The notes below the pieces were generated by a model. It searched no databases and was not told the origin of the DNA. It saw only the letters and a program-made list of their open reading frames with translations. The position numbers and the translations under genes are program-made. A stretch of DNA of 64,000 nt from Bowmanella yangjiangensis (GTDB lineage Bacteria; Pseudomonadota; Gammaproteobacteria; Enterobacterales; Alteromonadaceae), in assembly GCF_017255015.1 (NCBI RefSeq), contig NZ_JAFKCS010000005.1, forward strand, positions 1-64,000. The letters are read 5' to 3'. Of this stretch, positions 8,515 to 18,495 are shown in pieces. Positions within the stretch are counted from its first letter, which is position 1. Every line of letters begins with the position of its first letter.

Positions 8515-9663
8515 TCAGGGTTTTTCTAGCCAACCCGCTGGGCTAATGGCCTGGCCTTTGTGGCGCAGTTCAAAATACAGTGCCGGGCTAGTTTGACCGC
8601 CGGTTTGGCCGAGCAGCGCTACTTCTTCTCCTGCTTCAACGGACTCACCGACACCTTTGAGCAACGCCTGATTGTATCCGTACAGGCTCATATAGCCGTC
8701 GCCATGGTCGATCACTGTGACCAGACCAAATCCGCGTAGCCAATCAGCAAACAGCACTTTTCCATGATGTACTGCGCGTACGGCATCACCGGTATTGCCC
8801 TGGAATAGCACCCCTTTCCAATGCACTTGCCCTTGCCTGCGCTTGCCAAACAGATCGCGCAATCGGCCTTGAGCGGGACGCAGCAGCTTCCCTTTCATGT
8901 TATCCAAACCTGCCAGGGTTTGATTCTGCCTGGCAGCCAATTCGGCAGCGCGCTGAATGGCCTGGATAAGATTCTGTTCGTTAATCTGTAGCTGCTCTAT
9001 TTGTGCAGCTTCTGTATCTATGCGTTTAGCCAGTTCCGATAGCGTGCGTTCGCGCTTCTTCTGCTCTGACGCCATAAGTTGGCGCTGTGCTTCCTGAACC
9101 TGTTCCAGTTTGACTAACTCGGTTTGCTTGCCCACCAGTTCCAGACGCACCACTTCCAGTCTTTTAACCATCTCGGTGAACTCGCGTATCTGCGCCAGGC
9201 GGGCTTTATTCAGATAACCATAGTAGCTAAGCATGCGCTCAAGCTTGGCGGCATCTTCCTGATTAAGCAGCATTTTGGTGAAATCATGCTGGCCTGTCAT
9301 ATAAGCGCTACGCAACTGTGCGCCTAATGCATCTTGTTGCTGGCGGATTTTGCTCTGCAGCTGTCCGGCTTCTTTCTTCAGCTTGTCTTGCTCGGCGTTG
9401 TTAGCGTCCAGTCTAGTGCGAGTGCGTTTTATATCCTTAACCAGGCCTGCGATATCTTTTTCGGCTTTTTGTAAGCTGGCTTCCAATTCCTTGGCGTCGG
9501 ACAGGCGCAAATCCAACTGCTGTTGACGCTGCTTGATTTGCTCCTGCAAGGCTTTGAGTTGCTGGTCGGTATCGTCTTGTGCCAGCACGGGCCAGGCAAG
9601 CAAACAAAACAAACAAGGCCACAGCAGTGGCCTGGTGAATTTCATGGGCAGAAAGCTAACCAT
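8515..9663 (-). CDS. envC: Murein hydrolase activator EnvC
   Basis: EnvC is a periplasmic septal factor that activates the amidases AmiA and AmiB under FtsEX control. The 382-residue protein has a signal peptide ending in VLAQ, two long coiled-coil stretches (about 30-110 and 165-255, rich in Gln, Lys and Glu) and a C-terminal LytM/M23-like domain (about 275-380). The usual HxH of active M23 peptidases is replaced (ALYFELR), as in other EnvC proteins, so it is an activator and not an enzyme. The start overlaps the gpmI stop by one base; an ATG at 9645 is an alternative start that would give a cleaner signal peptide. Confidence 0.94.
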   Translation of the reverse strand: MVSFLPMKFTRPLLWPCLFCLLAWPVLAQDDTDQQLKALQEQIKQRQQQLDLRLSDAKELEASLQKAEKDIAGLVKDIKRTRTRLDANNAEQDKLKKEAGQLQSKIRQQQDALGAQLRSAYMTGQHDFTKMLLNQEDAAKLERMLSYYGYLNKARLAQIREFTEMVKRLEVVRLELVGKQTELVKLEQVQEAQRQLMASEQKKRERTLSELAKRIDTEAAQIEQLQINEQNLIQAIQRAAELAARQNQTLAGLDNMKGKLLRPAQGRLRDLFGKRRQGQVHWKGVLFQGNTGDAVRAVHHGKVLFADWLRGFGLVTVIDHGDGYMSLYGYNQALLKGVGESVEAGEEVALLGQTGGQTSPALYFELRHKGQAISPAGWLEKP

Positions 9664-11201
9664 TAATCCTTGAGGGTAACTATAGGTTTGCCGGTCATTT
9701 CGGCCGGTTGTGGCATGCCCATCAGATGCAGCATGGTTGGAGCTACATCACTTAGGGTGCCGCCACTGCGAACCGAAGCGTCGCGACCGACATAGATAAA
9801 GGGCACAGGATCGCTGGTATGGGCGGTATGGGCCTGACCTGAATTGTGGTCGACCATTTGTTCGGCGTTGCCGTGATCAGCAGTAATCAGGCATTCGCCA
9901 CCGACTTTTTGCAGTGCCTCAACCACTCTGCCGATGCAGGCATCTACTGCTTCGCAGGCTTTTACTGCAGCGTCAAACACACCGGTATGCCCCACCATGT
10001 CACCATTGGGGTAGTTACAGATGATCACATCAAACTTGCCTGACTCTATAGCGCCGACCAATTTGTCGGTCAGCAGCGTTGAATTCATTTCCGGCTGCAT
10101 ATCGTAGGTGGCTACATCAGGAGACGGTACCAGAATCCGTTCCTCGCCTTCAAATAGATCTTCACGACCGCCACTGTAGAAGAAGGTCACGTGAGCATAT
10201 TTCTCGGTTTCGGAAATGCGTAGCTGTGTTTTGCCGTGACTGGCCAGCCACTCACCCATCACGTTGTGCAGCTCTTCAGGCGGATAAGCGCAGTCTGTTT
10301 GGATGTCTGCTGCATATTGCGTCAGCATCACGAAGCCACTTAACGCCGGGCGTTTGGCGCGAGTGAAACCGTCGAACCCATCGTCAACAAATGCACGAGT
10401 AATCTGGCGGGCACGGTCAGCCCGGAAGTTCATAAAAAACAATGCATCACCGTCCTGAATTGGCGCGGCTTCGCCAATGACGGTAGGTTTCACGAACTCG
10501 TCATTCTCATTGCGCTCGTAAGCGGCGGCTAAGCCATCCAGGGCTGATTGAGCCTGGTAATCGGCTTTACCCTGGGTCAGTAAGTCATAGGCGGCCTGTA
10601 CTCTGTCCCAGCGATTATCGCGATCCATAGCAAAATAACGACCAACTAGAGAGGCTGTCTTACCAACGCCCAGATTGGCAAATAGGCTGTCGGCCTTTTC
10701 CAGTGACCCTTGGGCACTGCGAGGCGGCGTATCGCGACCATCCAAAAAGGCGTGCAGATAGATTTGCTTGGCACCGCGCTTGGCTGCCAGCTCAATCATG
10801 GCGAGAATATGCTCTTCATGACTGTGTACACCGCCAGGTGACATCAGCCCCATAATGTGTACCGCCTTGCCGTTTTGAATGGCCTTGTCGAGATTGGCGA
10901 CTAACACAGGATTGGTTGCAAACTCACCATCTTCAATGGCTTTGGTGATGCGGGTAAAGTCCTGGTACACAATACGACCAGCGCCAAGATTAACGTGGCC
11001 AACTTCAGAGTTGCCCATCTGGCCTTCTGGCAAACCGACATCCAGACCCGAACCGGAAATCAAAGTATTGGCGTAGGTTTGAGTCAGTTTGTCCAGCACG
11101 GGCGTCTTGGCGTGGGCAATGGCATTGTCCTGCTTATCTTCACGATAGCCCCAACCATCAAGAATGATTAACACCAACGGATGCTTTTTCTGACTCATCA
11201 T
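9663..11201 (-). CDS. gpmI: 2,3-bisphosphoglycerate-independent phosphoglycerate mutase
   Basis: GpmI interconverts 3- and 2-phosphoglycerate in glycolysis using manganese and a phosphoserine. The length of 512 residues is standard. Asp15 lies in LIILDGWG and the nucleophile Ser65 in MGNSEVGH; the second metal site is seen in [10 protein letters not shown] and [10 protein letters not shown]. It leads a minus-strand operon with envC and probably yibQ and the SDR gene. The first two codons are both ATG. Confidence 0.97.
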   Translation of the reverse strand: MMSQKKHPLVLIILDGWGYREDKQDNAIAHAKTPVLDKLTQTYANTLISGSGLDVGLPEGQMGNSEVGHVNLGAGRIVYQDFTRITKAIEDGEFATNPVLVANLDKAIQNGKAVHIMGLMSPGGVHSHEEHILAMIELAAKRGAKQIYLHAFLDGRDTPPRSAQGSLEKADSLFANLGVGKTASLVGRYFAMDRDNRWDRVQAAYDLLTQGKADYQAQSALDGLAAAYERNENDEFVKPTVIGEAAPIQDGDALFFMNFRADRARQITRAFVDDGFDGFTRAKRPALSGFVMLTQYAADIQTDCAYPPEELHNVMGEWLASHGKTQLRISETEKYAHVTFFYSGGREDLFEGEERILVPSPDVATYDMQPEMNSTLLTDKLVGAIESGKFDVIICNYPNGDMVGHTGVFDAAVKACEAVDACIGRVVEALQKVGGECLITADHGNAEQMVDHNSGQAHTAHTSDPVPFIYVGRDASVRSGGTLSDVAPTMLHLMGMPQPAEMTGKPIVTLKD

Positions 11202-11450
11202 CGAACTCCTACTTGAGAATATGGCGGCATGTTATACCAGTTTGCCGCCCAGATGGTAAGGGACGCTAACCTTCAACGCCAATAGCTATTGCCAATTGAT
11301 GTAATTGATAAGGTTATAAGCTGACCTGTTTTATTGTTTTGGCTGGCTGCCATAAGCGGAATATGGGGTAGCAGGGACTGTTTTCTGCGGTCAATTTCTA
11401 TATACTTTGCAGTCATTTTTTTACGCACCTTTGTTATAGGCGAACCTTTT

Positions 11451-11876
11451 ATGCAGCAGTTTATCGAATTCATCGGTAACCATTATCTTCTGTCCAGTGC
11501 CTGGATTGCACTGATGGTGTTGCTGGTTTACAGCATGGTCAGCAGCAAACTTTCTCCGGTTAAAGAACTGGGTACGCATGAAGTGACCATGTTAATGAAT
11601 AAACAAGATGCGGTGGTGATAGACATTCGTAGTCAGAACGAATTCAAGAAAGGTCATATTCTGGGTGCCAAGCTGGTTCCGACAGAAAAAGTCAACAAAG
11701 GTGACTTTTCTGCCCTTGAAAACAGTAAGGACAAACCCATTATTGTTGTCTGTGCAATGGGCATGACCGCAAAACGCACGGCAGCACAAATGCTCAAGGC
11801 TGGTTTCAGCCAGGTGTCTGTGCTTAAAGGCGGTATGAATGCTTGGCAAAGTGCGAACTTGCCTGTAGCCAAGTAA
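11451..11876 (+). CDS. yibN: Membrane-anchored rhodanese-like protein (YibN)
   Basis: This small protein (141 aa from ATG 11451) has one N-terminal membrane helix (about 10-28) followed by a cytoplasmic rhodanese domain. The active-site loop is CAMGMTA with Cys101, which could carry a persulfide. I reject the longer reading from 11334 because the extra N-terminus overlaps the promoter region and has no family support. The gene is divergent from gpmI and starts the yibN-grxC-secB-gpsA row, the same order as in E. coli. The exact sulfur acceptor is unknown. Confidence 0.9.
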   Translation: MQQFIEFIGNHYLLSSAWIALMVLLVYSMVSSKLSPVKELGTHEVTMLMNKQDAVVIDIRSQNEFKKGHILGAKLVPTEKVNKGDFSALENSKDKPIIVVCAMGMTAKRTAAQMLKAGFSQVSVLKGGMNAWQSANLPVAK

Positions 11877-11912
11877 CCCAAATGTTTTAATGCGGCTGTT
11901 GTGAGGTTGGCC

Positions 11913-12170
11913 ATGACGAAAGTGGAAATTTATACCAAAGCTTATTGCCCTTTTTGTGTGCGTGCCAAACAGGTTCTCACCAGTAAAGGGGTGACGTTTA
12001 AGGAATATCCCATCGATCAACAGCCTGAATTGCGCGATCTTATGATTGAGCGGGCCAATGGCCGCTATACGGTGCCGCAAATTTTCATCGATGACCTTCA
12101 TATTGGTGGTTGCGATGACATGCTGGCCCTGGACGCCCAGGGGCGCCTGGACGAATTATTGGCTGCTTAA
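11913..12170 (+). CDS. grxC: Glutaredoxin 3
   Basis: This 85-residue thioredoxin-fold protein reduces disulfides with glutathione in the cytoplasm. The dithiol active site CPFC has Cys12 and Cys15; TVPQIFI and GGCDDM are the glutathione-binding positions. The start is ATG 11913 with GAGG 6 bases before it. It lies between yibN and secB, its usual place. Confidence 0.95.
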   Translation: MTKVEIYTKAYCPFCVRAKQVLTSKGVTFKEYPIDQQPELRDLMIERANGRYTVPQIFIDDLHIGGCDDMLALDAQGRLDELLAA

Positions 12171-12196
12171 AGCCTTAAACACTTTTAGGAACGAAC

Positions 12197-12706
12197 ATGA
12201 CAGAAGAAGTAAAAGCAAACGGTTTGGATCAGGCGCAGGCTGCACAACCACAATTTGCCATTCAGCGTATCTATACCAAAGATATCTCTTTCGAGTCACC
12301 TAATTCACCCGCGGTTTTCCAACAAGAGTGGAAACCTGAAGTGAAAATGGATCTGGACACTCGCAGCGCTAAGCTGGATGACAACAGCTACGAAGTCGTG
12401 CTGTCTGTAACCGTGACCGCCAATGCGGGCGACCAAACTGCGTTTTTGGTTGAAGTACAGCAGGCCGGTATTTTTACTATTGCCGATATGTCAGACCAGC
12501 AAAAAGCCCACATTCTGGGGTCATTTTGCCCGAACACCTTGTTCCCTTATGCGCGTGAGTGTATCTCCAACCTGGTAAATCGTGGCACTTTCCCGCAGTT
12601 GAACCTGGCCCCTGTTAACTTTGACGCTATCTTTGCTGCTTATATGCAAAAGCGCATCGAAGAAGCTCAGGCTCAACAGGCTGCAGCGCAAAGCCAAGAG
12701 GCCTAA
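12197..12706 (+). CDS. secB: Protein-export chaperone SecB
   Basis: SecB is a tetrameric cytosolic chaperone that keeps preproteins unfolded and delivers them to SecA. The 169-residue sequence has the SecB core: [13 protein letters not shown], the acidic SecA-binding surface, and [13 protein letters not shown] with [11 protein letters not shown]. The Ala/Gln-rich tail is normal. The stop overlaps the gpsA start (TAATG), so the two are translationally coupled. Confidence 0.97.
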   Translation: MTEEVKANGLDQAQAAQPQFAIQRIYTKDISFESPNSPAVFQQEWKPEVKMDLDTRSAKLDDNSYEVVLSVTVTANAGDQTAFLVEVQQAGIFTIADMSDQQKAHILGSFCPNTLFPYARECISNLVNRGTFPQLNLAPVNFDAIFAAYMQKRIEEAQAQQAAAQSQEA

Positions 12707-13713
12707 TGACTGCTAACGCGAAAAGCATGACAGTCCTGGGGGCGGGGTCGTACGGCACCGCCCTTGCTTTTTGTTTTGCCAGAAATGGTTTTCCGACCTG
12801 GATTTGGGGGCGGGATGCTGAGCAAATGGCACAGATGGCACAGGACAGGGTCAATAACCGCTATCTGCCCGATGCACCGTTCCCTGAACAGTTGCATGTA
12901 GAAGCTGATTTGGCCAAGGCCGTGGCTGCCAGCCCCAATATTTTGGTCGTGGTGCCAAGTCACGGCTTTGCTGCATTGCTCAAGCAAATTAAGCCTATGC
13001 TCACTGACGAGCATCGCATTGTGTGGGCGACCAAAGGGCTGGAGCCTGATACTGGCTGCTTGTTGCAGGACGTAGCAAGACGAATTTTGGGTGACGAGGT
13101 TTCACTTGCTGTGTTGTCCGGGCCAACCTTTGCCAAAGAAATGGCGGCCGGTTTACCTACGGCCATTTCATTGTCATCTACCGACGATCGCTTTGTTGAC
13201 GACATTGCCGATATGCTGCACTGCGGCAAGTCGCTGAGGGTCTACAAAAATACCGACTTTATCGGCGTGCAATTGGGCGGCGCGGTGAAGAACGTGATAG
13301 CCATTGGCGCAGGATTGGCCGATGGTATTGGTTTTGGTGCTAACGCGCGTACGGCTTTGATTACCCGCGGTCTGGCGGAAATGACCCGTTTGGGTGCAGC
13401 CCTTGGTGCGGAAGTGAGTACCTTTATGGGCATGGCAGGTCTGGGCGATCTGGTGCTGACCTGTACCGATAATCAATCACGCAATCGCCGTTTTGGTTTA
13501 GCGCTGGGTAAGGGTATGTCTGTGCAGGAAGCCATAGACAGCATCGGCCAGGTGGTGGAAGGTTACCGCAATACCCGTGAGGTGTATTTACTGGCACAGC
13601 GTCAGGGTGTTGAGATGCCCATTACTGAGCAGATCTATCAGGTGCTCTATGAAGGTAAGCCCCCCAAAGAGGCCGCATTGGCTTTACTGGGCAGGGAGAA
13701 GAAATTCGAGTAA
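12706..13713 (+). CDS. gpsA: Glycerol-3-phosphate dehydrogenase [NAD(P)+]
   Basis: GpsA reduces dihydroxyacetone phosphate to sn-glycerol-3-phosphate, the backbone for phospholipids. The 335-residue protein has the nucleotide loop GAGSYG at 12-17, the catalytic Lys in [13 protein letters not shown], and the substrate region GNRR-like [11 protein letters not shown]. It follows secB with a one-base overlap, as in E. coli. Confidence 0.97.
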   Translation: MTANAKSMTVLGAGSYGTALAFCFARNGFPTWIWGRDAEQMAQMAQDRVNNRYLPDAPFPEQLHVEADLAKAVAASPNILVVVPSHGFAALLKQIKPMLTDEHRIVWATKGLEPDTGCLLQDVARRILGDEVSLAVLSGPTFAKEMAAGLPTAISLSSTDDRFVDDIADMLHCGKSLRVYKNTDFIGVQLGGAVKNVIAIGAGLADGIGFGANARTALITRGLAEMTRLGAALGAEVSTFMGMAGLGDLVLTCTDNQSRNRRFGLALGKGMSVQEAIDSIGQVVEGYRNTREVYLLAQRQGVEMPITEQIYQVLYEGKPPKEAALALLGREKKFE

Positions 13714-13740
13714 CGGTCTGTTGCCCGCATACTGTTAGCA

Positions 13741-13760
13741 GGCGGTGTACTTACACCGCC
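13741..13760. terminator. Hairpin between gpsA and trmL, possible bidirectional terminator
   Basis: GGCGGTGT (13741-13748) pairs with ACACCGCC (13753-13760) around a 4-base loop. It overlaps the trmL stop codon and lies 28 bases after the gpsA stop. There is no clear T-run on either strand, so termination is likely but not certain. Confidence 0.45.
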
Positions 13761-14215
13761 CCTTCAAACCCCAGTTGCCGCCAAGCTTCAAACACCATCA
13801 CCGCGACGGCATTGGATAAATTCATACTGCGACTTTGTGCCAGCATGGGAATCCGCAGTCGCTGCGCCGGCGGTAAAGACTCAATCACATCCATGGGTAA
13901 GCCACGACTCTCGGGGCCGAACAACAGCGCATCACCTTTTACGAAACCAGCTTCGCTATAGTTGGCTTGGCCTTTCGTGGTGCAGGCAAAGAGCCGGGTT
14001 GGCTTGACCACATCCATACAGGTCTGCAAGCTATCGTATTGACCCACAGCGGCAAATTCATGGTAGTCCAAACCTGCTCTGCGCAGCCGTTTGTCATCCC
14101 AGGCAAAGCCCAACGGACCGATGAGATGCAGACGAAAGCCGGTGTTAGCACACAAACGAATGATATTGCCTGTATTGGGCGGAATTTCGGGTTGATAAAG
14201 CAGAATATCCAGCAT
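13751..14215 (-). CDS. trmL: tRNA (cytidine/uridine-2'-O-)-methyltransferase TrmL
   Basis: TrmL is a SPOUT-class methyltransferase that methylates the wobble ribose of tRNA-Leu isoacceptors with S-adenosylmethionine. The 154-residue protein has the family start [17 protein letters not shown] and the trefoil-knot motifs FGPESRGLP and IPM...[12 protein letters not shown] use ATG 14215 rather than the longer frame to 14248, because family homology starts exactly there. It converges with gpsA. Confidence 0.94.
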   Translation of the reverse strand: MLDILLYQPEIPPNTGNIIRLCANTGFRLHLIGPLGFAWDDKRLRRAGLDYHEFAAVGQYDSLQTCMDVVKPTRLFACTTKGQANYSEAGFVKGDALLFGPESRGLPMDVIESLPPAQRLRIPMLAQSRSMNLSNAVAVMVFEAWRQLGFEGAV

Positions 14216-14328
14216 AATTCGGGACAAAGGCCAAAAGAGGCTTAGCATATCATTTTCTCCTGTCTGCTGCCTGGCCTGTGCACGAGCTCAGATGAAAGGG
14301 TATACTGCTGCCATTGGCGTGGTAAAAA

Positions 14329-15258
14329 GTGAATAGGATCAGAGTGGTAGTTAAAAGCGAAATCAAGGACAGCTATAGTTTCTGGGTGAAGTTTGCCAGT
14401 TCTTTTGCCTTGTTTGCGGCATTCTCCATGATTCTGGTTAAAATTTGGGCCTGGTATCAAACCGACTCAGCGGTGATGCTGGCCTCATTGACTGATTCCT
14501 TTTTTGACGTAGCCGCGTCCGTGATTAATTTCTTTGTCATCCGCTATGCCTTGATGCCAGCCGATGATGACCATCGCTTTGGTCATGGCAAGGCCGAATC
14601 CCTGGCCGGACTGGCGCAGGCCGCGTTTATTTTCGGTTCGGCTTTGTTGTTGGTGTTCCACAGTATTGAGCGACTTAAGAATCCTTCGCCCCTGCAACAC
14701 CCTATTTTAGCTGTGTATGCCACGCTGTTTACCGTGGTGATGACCATAGTGCTGGTGTGGGTACAGCATCAGGCCATTAAACGTACCAGGTCGGTGGCTA
14801 TTCGAGCCGACTCTTTACACTATAAATCCGATTTACTGATGAACCTGGCAGTGCTGCTGTCGTTGTGGTTAACCACCCAGGGCTATTTATCCATGGATGC
14901 CTGGTTTGCGATTGGCATAGCATTTTATTTGATGTGGGGGGCCAAGAGCATCGTACAGGAGTCGGCGAATGCCTTGATGGACAAAGAGCTGCCAGAGAGT
15001 TTTAGTGAGCAGATAAGAGATTTGGCCTTGTTACACCCTAAAGTCCATGGCATTCACGATATTCGTACTCGTCAGGCTGGTCGTACCATATTTATTCAGT
15101 TTCATTTGGAATTGGACGATCATATGCGTCTGTTGGACGCCCATGATATCAGTGACTGGGTGGAGGCTAAGGTTAAGCATGCGATCCCCGAAGCTGAGGT
15201 GCTAATCCATCAGGACCCTATTTCGGTGACTGAAAGAAATCCAGAATTGCCCGTATAG
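14329..15258 (+). CDS. fieF: Cation-efflux pump FieF (CDF family)
   Basis: This 309-residue cation diffusion facilitator exports Zn(II) or Fe(II) in exchange for protons. Six membrane helices are followed by a cytoplasmic domain (about 215-300). The transport-site acids are D56 and D60 (SLTDSFFD) with H164 and D168 (LHYKSD), equivalent to the E. coli YiiP site. HGKAESL and the C-terminal HDIRTRQ and IHQDP are also conserved. The start GTG 14329 is one of several possible. The last 41 bases overlap, in the opposite direction, the end of the lipase gene. Confidence 0.93.
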   Translation: MNRIRVVVKSEIKDSYSFWVKFASSFALFAAFSMILVKIWAWYQTDSAVMLASLTDSFFDVAASVINFFVIRYALMPADDDHRFGHGKAESLAGLAQAAFIFGSALLLVFHSIERLKNPSPLQHPILAVYATLFTVVMTIVLVWVQHQAIKRTRSVAIRADSLHYKSDLLMNLAVLLSLWLTTQGYLSMDAWFAIGIAFYLMWGAKSIVQESANALMDKELPESFSEQIRDLALLHPKVHGIHDIRTRQAGRTIFIQFHLELDDHMRLLDAHDISDWVEAKVKHAIPEAEVLIHQDPISVTERNPELPV

Positions 15259-16261
15259 TCGGCTGGCGATATTCATCGGCTTCCATTAATAGTTCGTGGC
15301 GGGCTTTTGCAATGACCTGCAACTGGCAGCGGGGCAACATTGCGCATACATGATCCTGGGCCTGATTCTCCACGACCAAATCATTGCCAGCCTGTAGCAC
15401 CAGAATTGGGCTTTCTATCTGATTGGCCTGCTCGGCAACTTTATCCATGGCGGCAATTGAGGCATCCAACCAGTCAAAGGTGACCCCGCCTAATTGTAAT
15501 TTGGGCTCTTGCTCATATTCCTGACGGAAGAATTGATAGCGGCTCTTGCTGTGCGTGAGCGTATTGAGGGCGAAGGGCACCGCCAGGTAGTCGCCTTGGC
15601 CGATAAAATACCAGGGGCGGGAAGCAAACCAATGATTAAGGGTTTGGCCTGTGTTGATCAGCGCCTTGGCCAGCCACATAGGCAAAGGGGTTTTAATTCC
15701 ATACATGGGAGAAGTGAAGGCTGCTTTGGCAAAGTCATCCGGGTAACTGGCAAGATATAAGGTGCCAATTGCGCCGCCCATGGAATGACCTAACAGCAAG
15801 GGTTGATGCTGGCTGTTGGGAACCACGATCTGTGAGTAAAAGGTTTTAAGATCGTCAACATACTGCTGATAGTCCTGTACGAAGCCCTGATGTGGGTTGT
15901 CGCTCATGCGACCAGATAAGCCCTGACCTCGATGATCAAGGATAAACACCGAGTAACGGTTCTGGTATAAATCAAACAGTACTTCTTTGTATTTCAGATA
16001 GCCCTCAATCCGCCCACTGCTGATGACGATACTGCCGATGGCTTCCGGGTGCAGAACATAGGCGTAGTGAATAGGCACTTCCGCCACTCCGTTAAATTCA
16101 CCGGTTTTAACCTGGTTGTGCCAGAAGCCTTGGATCTGAGTGGGGTAATGTGATTCGAGTTGGGTTTCGTCGGAAAAGTAATAATCCATAGCTGACAGGG
16201 TAGGGCAAAAGCCTAAAGATAGCAGAAAGCATACCCAGAAAGGCAGGAGTTTATGGTTCAA
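15218..16261 (-). CDS. pldB: Alpha/beta hydrolase, lysophospholipase L2-like, secreted
   Basis: This alpha/beta-hydrolase (about 347 aa) resembles PldB, which removes the acyl chain from lysophospholipids. It shows the nucleophile elbow GHSMGG, the oxyanion region SSGRIEGYLKY, and LDHRGQGLSGR, with a likely catalytic Asp in LQAGNDLVV and His in KARHELLME. I choose a TTG start at 16261, inside the end of cpxA, because it yields a clean signal peptide (NHKLLPFWVCFLLSLGF, then ALSA-like TLSA). The frame is open up to 16354. It appears to be the third gene of the cpxRA operon, an uncommon arrangement. Confidence 0.82.
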   Translation of the reverse strand: MNHKLLPFWVCFLLSLGFCPTLSAMDYYFSDETQLESHYPTQIQGFWHNQVKTGEFNGVAEVPIHYAYVLHPEAIGSIVISSGRIEGYLKYKEVLFDLYQNRYSVFILDHRGQGLSGRMSDNPHQGFVQDYQQYVDDLKTFYSQIVVPNSQHQPLLLGHSMGGAIGTLYLASYPDDFAKAAFTSPMYGIKTPLPMWLAKALINTGQTLNHWFASRPWYFIGQGDYLAVPFALNTLTHSKSRYQFFRQEYEQEPKLQLGGVTFDWLDASIAAMDKVAEQANQIESPILVLQAGNDLVVENQAQDHVCAMLPRCQLQVIAKARHELLMEADEYRQPTIRAILDFFQSPK

Positions 16262-17648
16262 GGCTATCAAGCTCCATTGTGACTTGCAGTCCACCTTGTG
16301 GCAGATTTTCTGCCCATATTCTGCCACCATGAGAAGCAATAGCACCAGCGGCAATGGCTAATCCTAAACCTGTGCCACCGGATTCCCGATTTCTGGCACT
16401 GGATACCCGGTAGAAGGGTTTAAATACCGCCTGCAGCTCATCTTCTGGCAGGCCGGGTCCGTCATCGATAATACGAATTTGTAATCGCTCGCCCTGCTGA
16501 ATACAGTCCAGGCTCACGCGCGAAACACAATAACGCAGGGCATTTCGCAGCACATTTTCCAGCGCACTACTGACCAGTCGCGCATCGATATCGAGAATTT
16601 TTTGCTGGGGATAGTTGCATTCAAATCGCCGCTGCTTGGCCTTTGCTTCAAACTGAATGTCCTGACAAAGCGGTGCCAGCAGCTCGTCCAAACTGATACG
16701 CCGTTTGACCAGCTTTTGTTGCCCGGCATCCAGTTTGGCCAGGGTTAGCACATGCTCCAGCATGGTATCAATGCGATTTGCCTCGTGTTCAATTCTGGCT
16801 AGTTCAGGAATCACCTGTTGCTCGCGCTGTTGGGCAATGCCAATGGCCACTTGCAGTCTGGCCAACGGGGAGCGCAGTTCATGGGAGATATCTGCCAGTA
16901 TTCTTTTCTGACTATCAACTAACGCCTGCAGTTTATCCGCCATATGGTTAAACTCCCGGCCCAATTGCCCAACCTCATCATGGCGGTGAGCTACCTGGTC
17001 GGCCCGGCTATGCAAATTACCGGCGGCCATGGCCTGGGTGGCTTGCTTCAACTGACCTATGGGACGAATGAGTGACCAGGCCAGCAACATGCATAAGCTG
17101 CCACTTAGTCCTAACACCAGCGAGGCCAGTAAATATGGATGCTCCATAATCTGTCCGAGCATGCCAGGCGGTCGATGCCGGCCGCTGAACAGCAGATACT
17201 GCTGGTTACCCAGAGTGACAGGTAAGGGGCCGGTGAATTGCCAGAACAAACTCTCTACCTGAATCATGCCGGTTTGCTCTTTTAAGGATAAAAATGGCTG
17301 GATGTTAAAGCGTTCATCACCGGGAAAGCCGCGGATATAAGTGTCATTCTGCTGGTTTAACAATAACAACCCCACCCGACTACGCATGCCAATACCTTTT
17401 AACCATCTTGCCAGGCCCGCTTCATCAATATTGCGTTTTTCAGCCAGTTCTTGCAGCTTAGCGCCCATTTGATGGAGTTTTTTTACTTGTGCGGCTTCTG
17501 CTGGGGCGTAACTGGACTGTTCAGCCAACTGCCTTGAGGTCCAGCCAGTCGCGATAATCATGATCAGCGCAGTTAGCCAGAACCATAAGAAAATACGCCC
17601 AAACAGGCTATTTAAGGGGTTGAGTTTTAGCCACCATCTGGACTTCAT
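16251..17648 (-). CDS. cpxA: Envelope-stress sensor histidine kinase CpxA
   Basis: CpxA senses misfolded envelope proteins and phosphorylates CpxR. The 465-residue protein has TM1 at 17-36, a periplasmic sensor domain (about 37-170), TM2 at 171-194, HAMP (195-245), the phospho-acceptor His256 in ADISHELRSPL, and the ATPase domain with DDGPGLP and GTGLGLAI. The start overlaps the cpxR stop by 4 bases (ATGA). Its 3' end overlaps the proposed lipase start. Confidence 0.93.
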   Translation of the reverse strand: MKSRWWLKLNPLNSLFGRIFLWFWLTALIMIIATGWTSRQLAEQSSYAPAEAAQVKKLHQMGAKLQELAEKRNIDEAGLARWLKGIGMRSRVGLLLLNQQNDTYIRGFPGDERFNIQPFLSLKEQTGMIQVESLFWQFTGPLPVTLGNQQYLLFSGRHRPPGMLGQIMEHPYLLASLVLGLSGSLCMLLAWSLIRPIGQLKQATQAMAAGNLHSRADQVAHRHDEVGQLGREFNHMADKLQALVDSQKRILADISHELRSPLARLQVAIGIAQQREQQVIPELARIEHEANRIDTMLEHVLTLAKLDAGQQKLVKRRISLDELLAPLCQDIQFEAKAKQRRFECNYPQQKILDIDARLVSSALENVLRNALRYCVSRVSLDCIQQGERLQIRIIDDGPGLPEDELQAVFKPFYRVSSARNRESGGTGLGLAIAAGAIASHGGRIWAENLPQGGLQVTMELDSLEP

Positions 17649-18346
17649 CTGATCTCTACCAACATATAACCAGCGCCGCGAATAGTACGGATCCGTTCCT
17701 GATCAGCGATGCTGGCAAGTTTTCGACGTAAGTTGCTGACGTGCATATCAATACTTCGATCAAAGGCACTCAGTTTACGGCCCAATACTTTTTCACTTAA
17801 ATCTTGCTTGGTGACCAGTTTACCTGTGTTGGCCATCAACAAATGCAGCATTCCGAACTCGGTTCCGGTTAACTCCAGCTCAATGCCACTTAAAGAAGCT
17901 TTTTGCGTAGAGGGGTCCAGGTGTAACTTGTCGATTTGCAGCTGTTGCTGCTGGCAAGTCACAGATAATAATTCCATGCGCCGAACAATTGCTTTGATGC
18001 GCGCCGACAGTTCTCTTGGATTAAAGGGCTTTGGCAGGTAGTCGTCCGCCCCTAGTTCCAGGCCAAAGATGCGATCAAAGTCATCGCCCTTGGCGGTAAG
18101 CATTAACACCGGGGTGAGATGAGTTTGACGAAGCTGTTTTAGCACTTCAAAGCCGTCGAGTTCAGGTAGCATCACGTCTAGCAGAATCACATCGAAATGC
18201 TGTCCACTGGTTGCCAGTGCGAGCCCTTGCTTACCCGTATGCGCGAGGGTGAGTTTATAGCCCTGTGGTGACAGGTAATCACCTAGCAAAGCCGCCAGTT
18301 CAGTATCATCGTCAATCAGCAATATAGACTTATCCATCAGGCTCAA
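17645..18346 (-). CDS. cpxR: Envelope-stress response regulator CpxR
   Basis: This 233-residue OmpR-family regulator has a receiver domain with acidic pocket DDD at 12-14, phospho-acceptor Asp57 (LLDVMLPELDG) and LTAK, and a C-terminal winged helix (about 135-230) with the DMHVSNLRRKL recognition segment. It is divergent from the Spy/CpxP-like gene, the same layout as E. coli cpxRA and cpxP. The start may be ATG 18346 or the next Met three codons on. Confidence 0.95.
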   Translation of the reverse strand: MSLMDKSILLIDDDTELAALLGDYLSPQGYKLTLAHTGKQGLALATSGQHFDVILLDVMLPELDGFEVLKQLRQTHLTPVLMLTAKGDDFDRIFGLELGADDYLPKPFNPRELSARIKAIVRRMELLSVTCQQQQLQIDKLHLDPSTQKASLSGIELELTGTEFGMLHLLMANTGKLVTKQDLSEKVLGRKLSAFDRSIDMHVSNLRRKLASIADQERIRTIRGAGYMLVEIR

Positions 18347-18413
18347 CTCTTATCGGCTTCTGAACCTGATGCTAACCCCGCTGCTGAAATTGTCAAAGTT
18401 GCCTCTTCACACC

Positions 18414-18429
18414 TTTACACAAGCTTTAC
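18414..18429 (-). promoter_or_regulatory. CpxR box between cpxRA and the Spy-like gene
   Basis: Read on the minus strand, two direct GTAAA half-sites occur with starts 11 bases apart (GTAAAGCTTGTGTAAA). This matches the tandem GTAAA pattern bound by phospho-CpxR, with the half-sites on one helix face. It is 68 bases upstream of cpxR and 67 bases upstream of the chaperone gene, so it could serve both divergent promoters. Confidence 0.7.
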
Positions 18430-18495
18430 ACTGGCTTTGCGTTACTTTGCATTGCAATGGCTAGACTGGTTCTCGAGTCAACCAAGGAGTTTGTT

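Noticed and set aside
8515-9663. EnvC as an active M23 peptidase
   Set aside because: The HxH metal motif is missing in the LytM domain, as in other EnvC activators.
11334-11450. N-terminal extension of yibN
   Set aside because: The extra 39 residues cover the divergent promoter region; the family start is at 11451.
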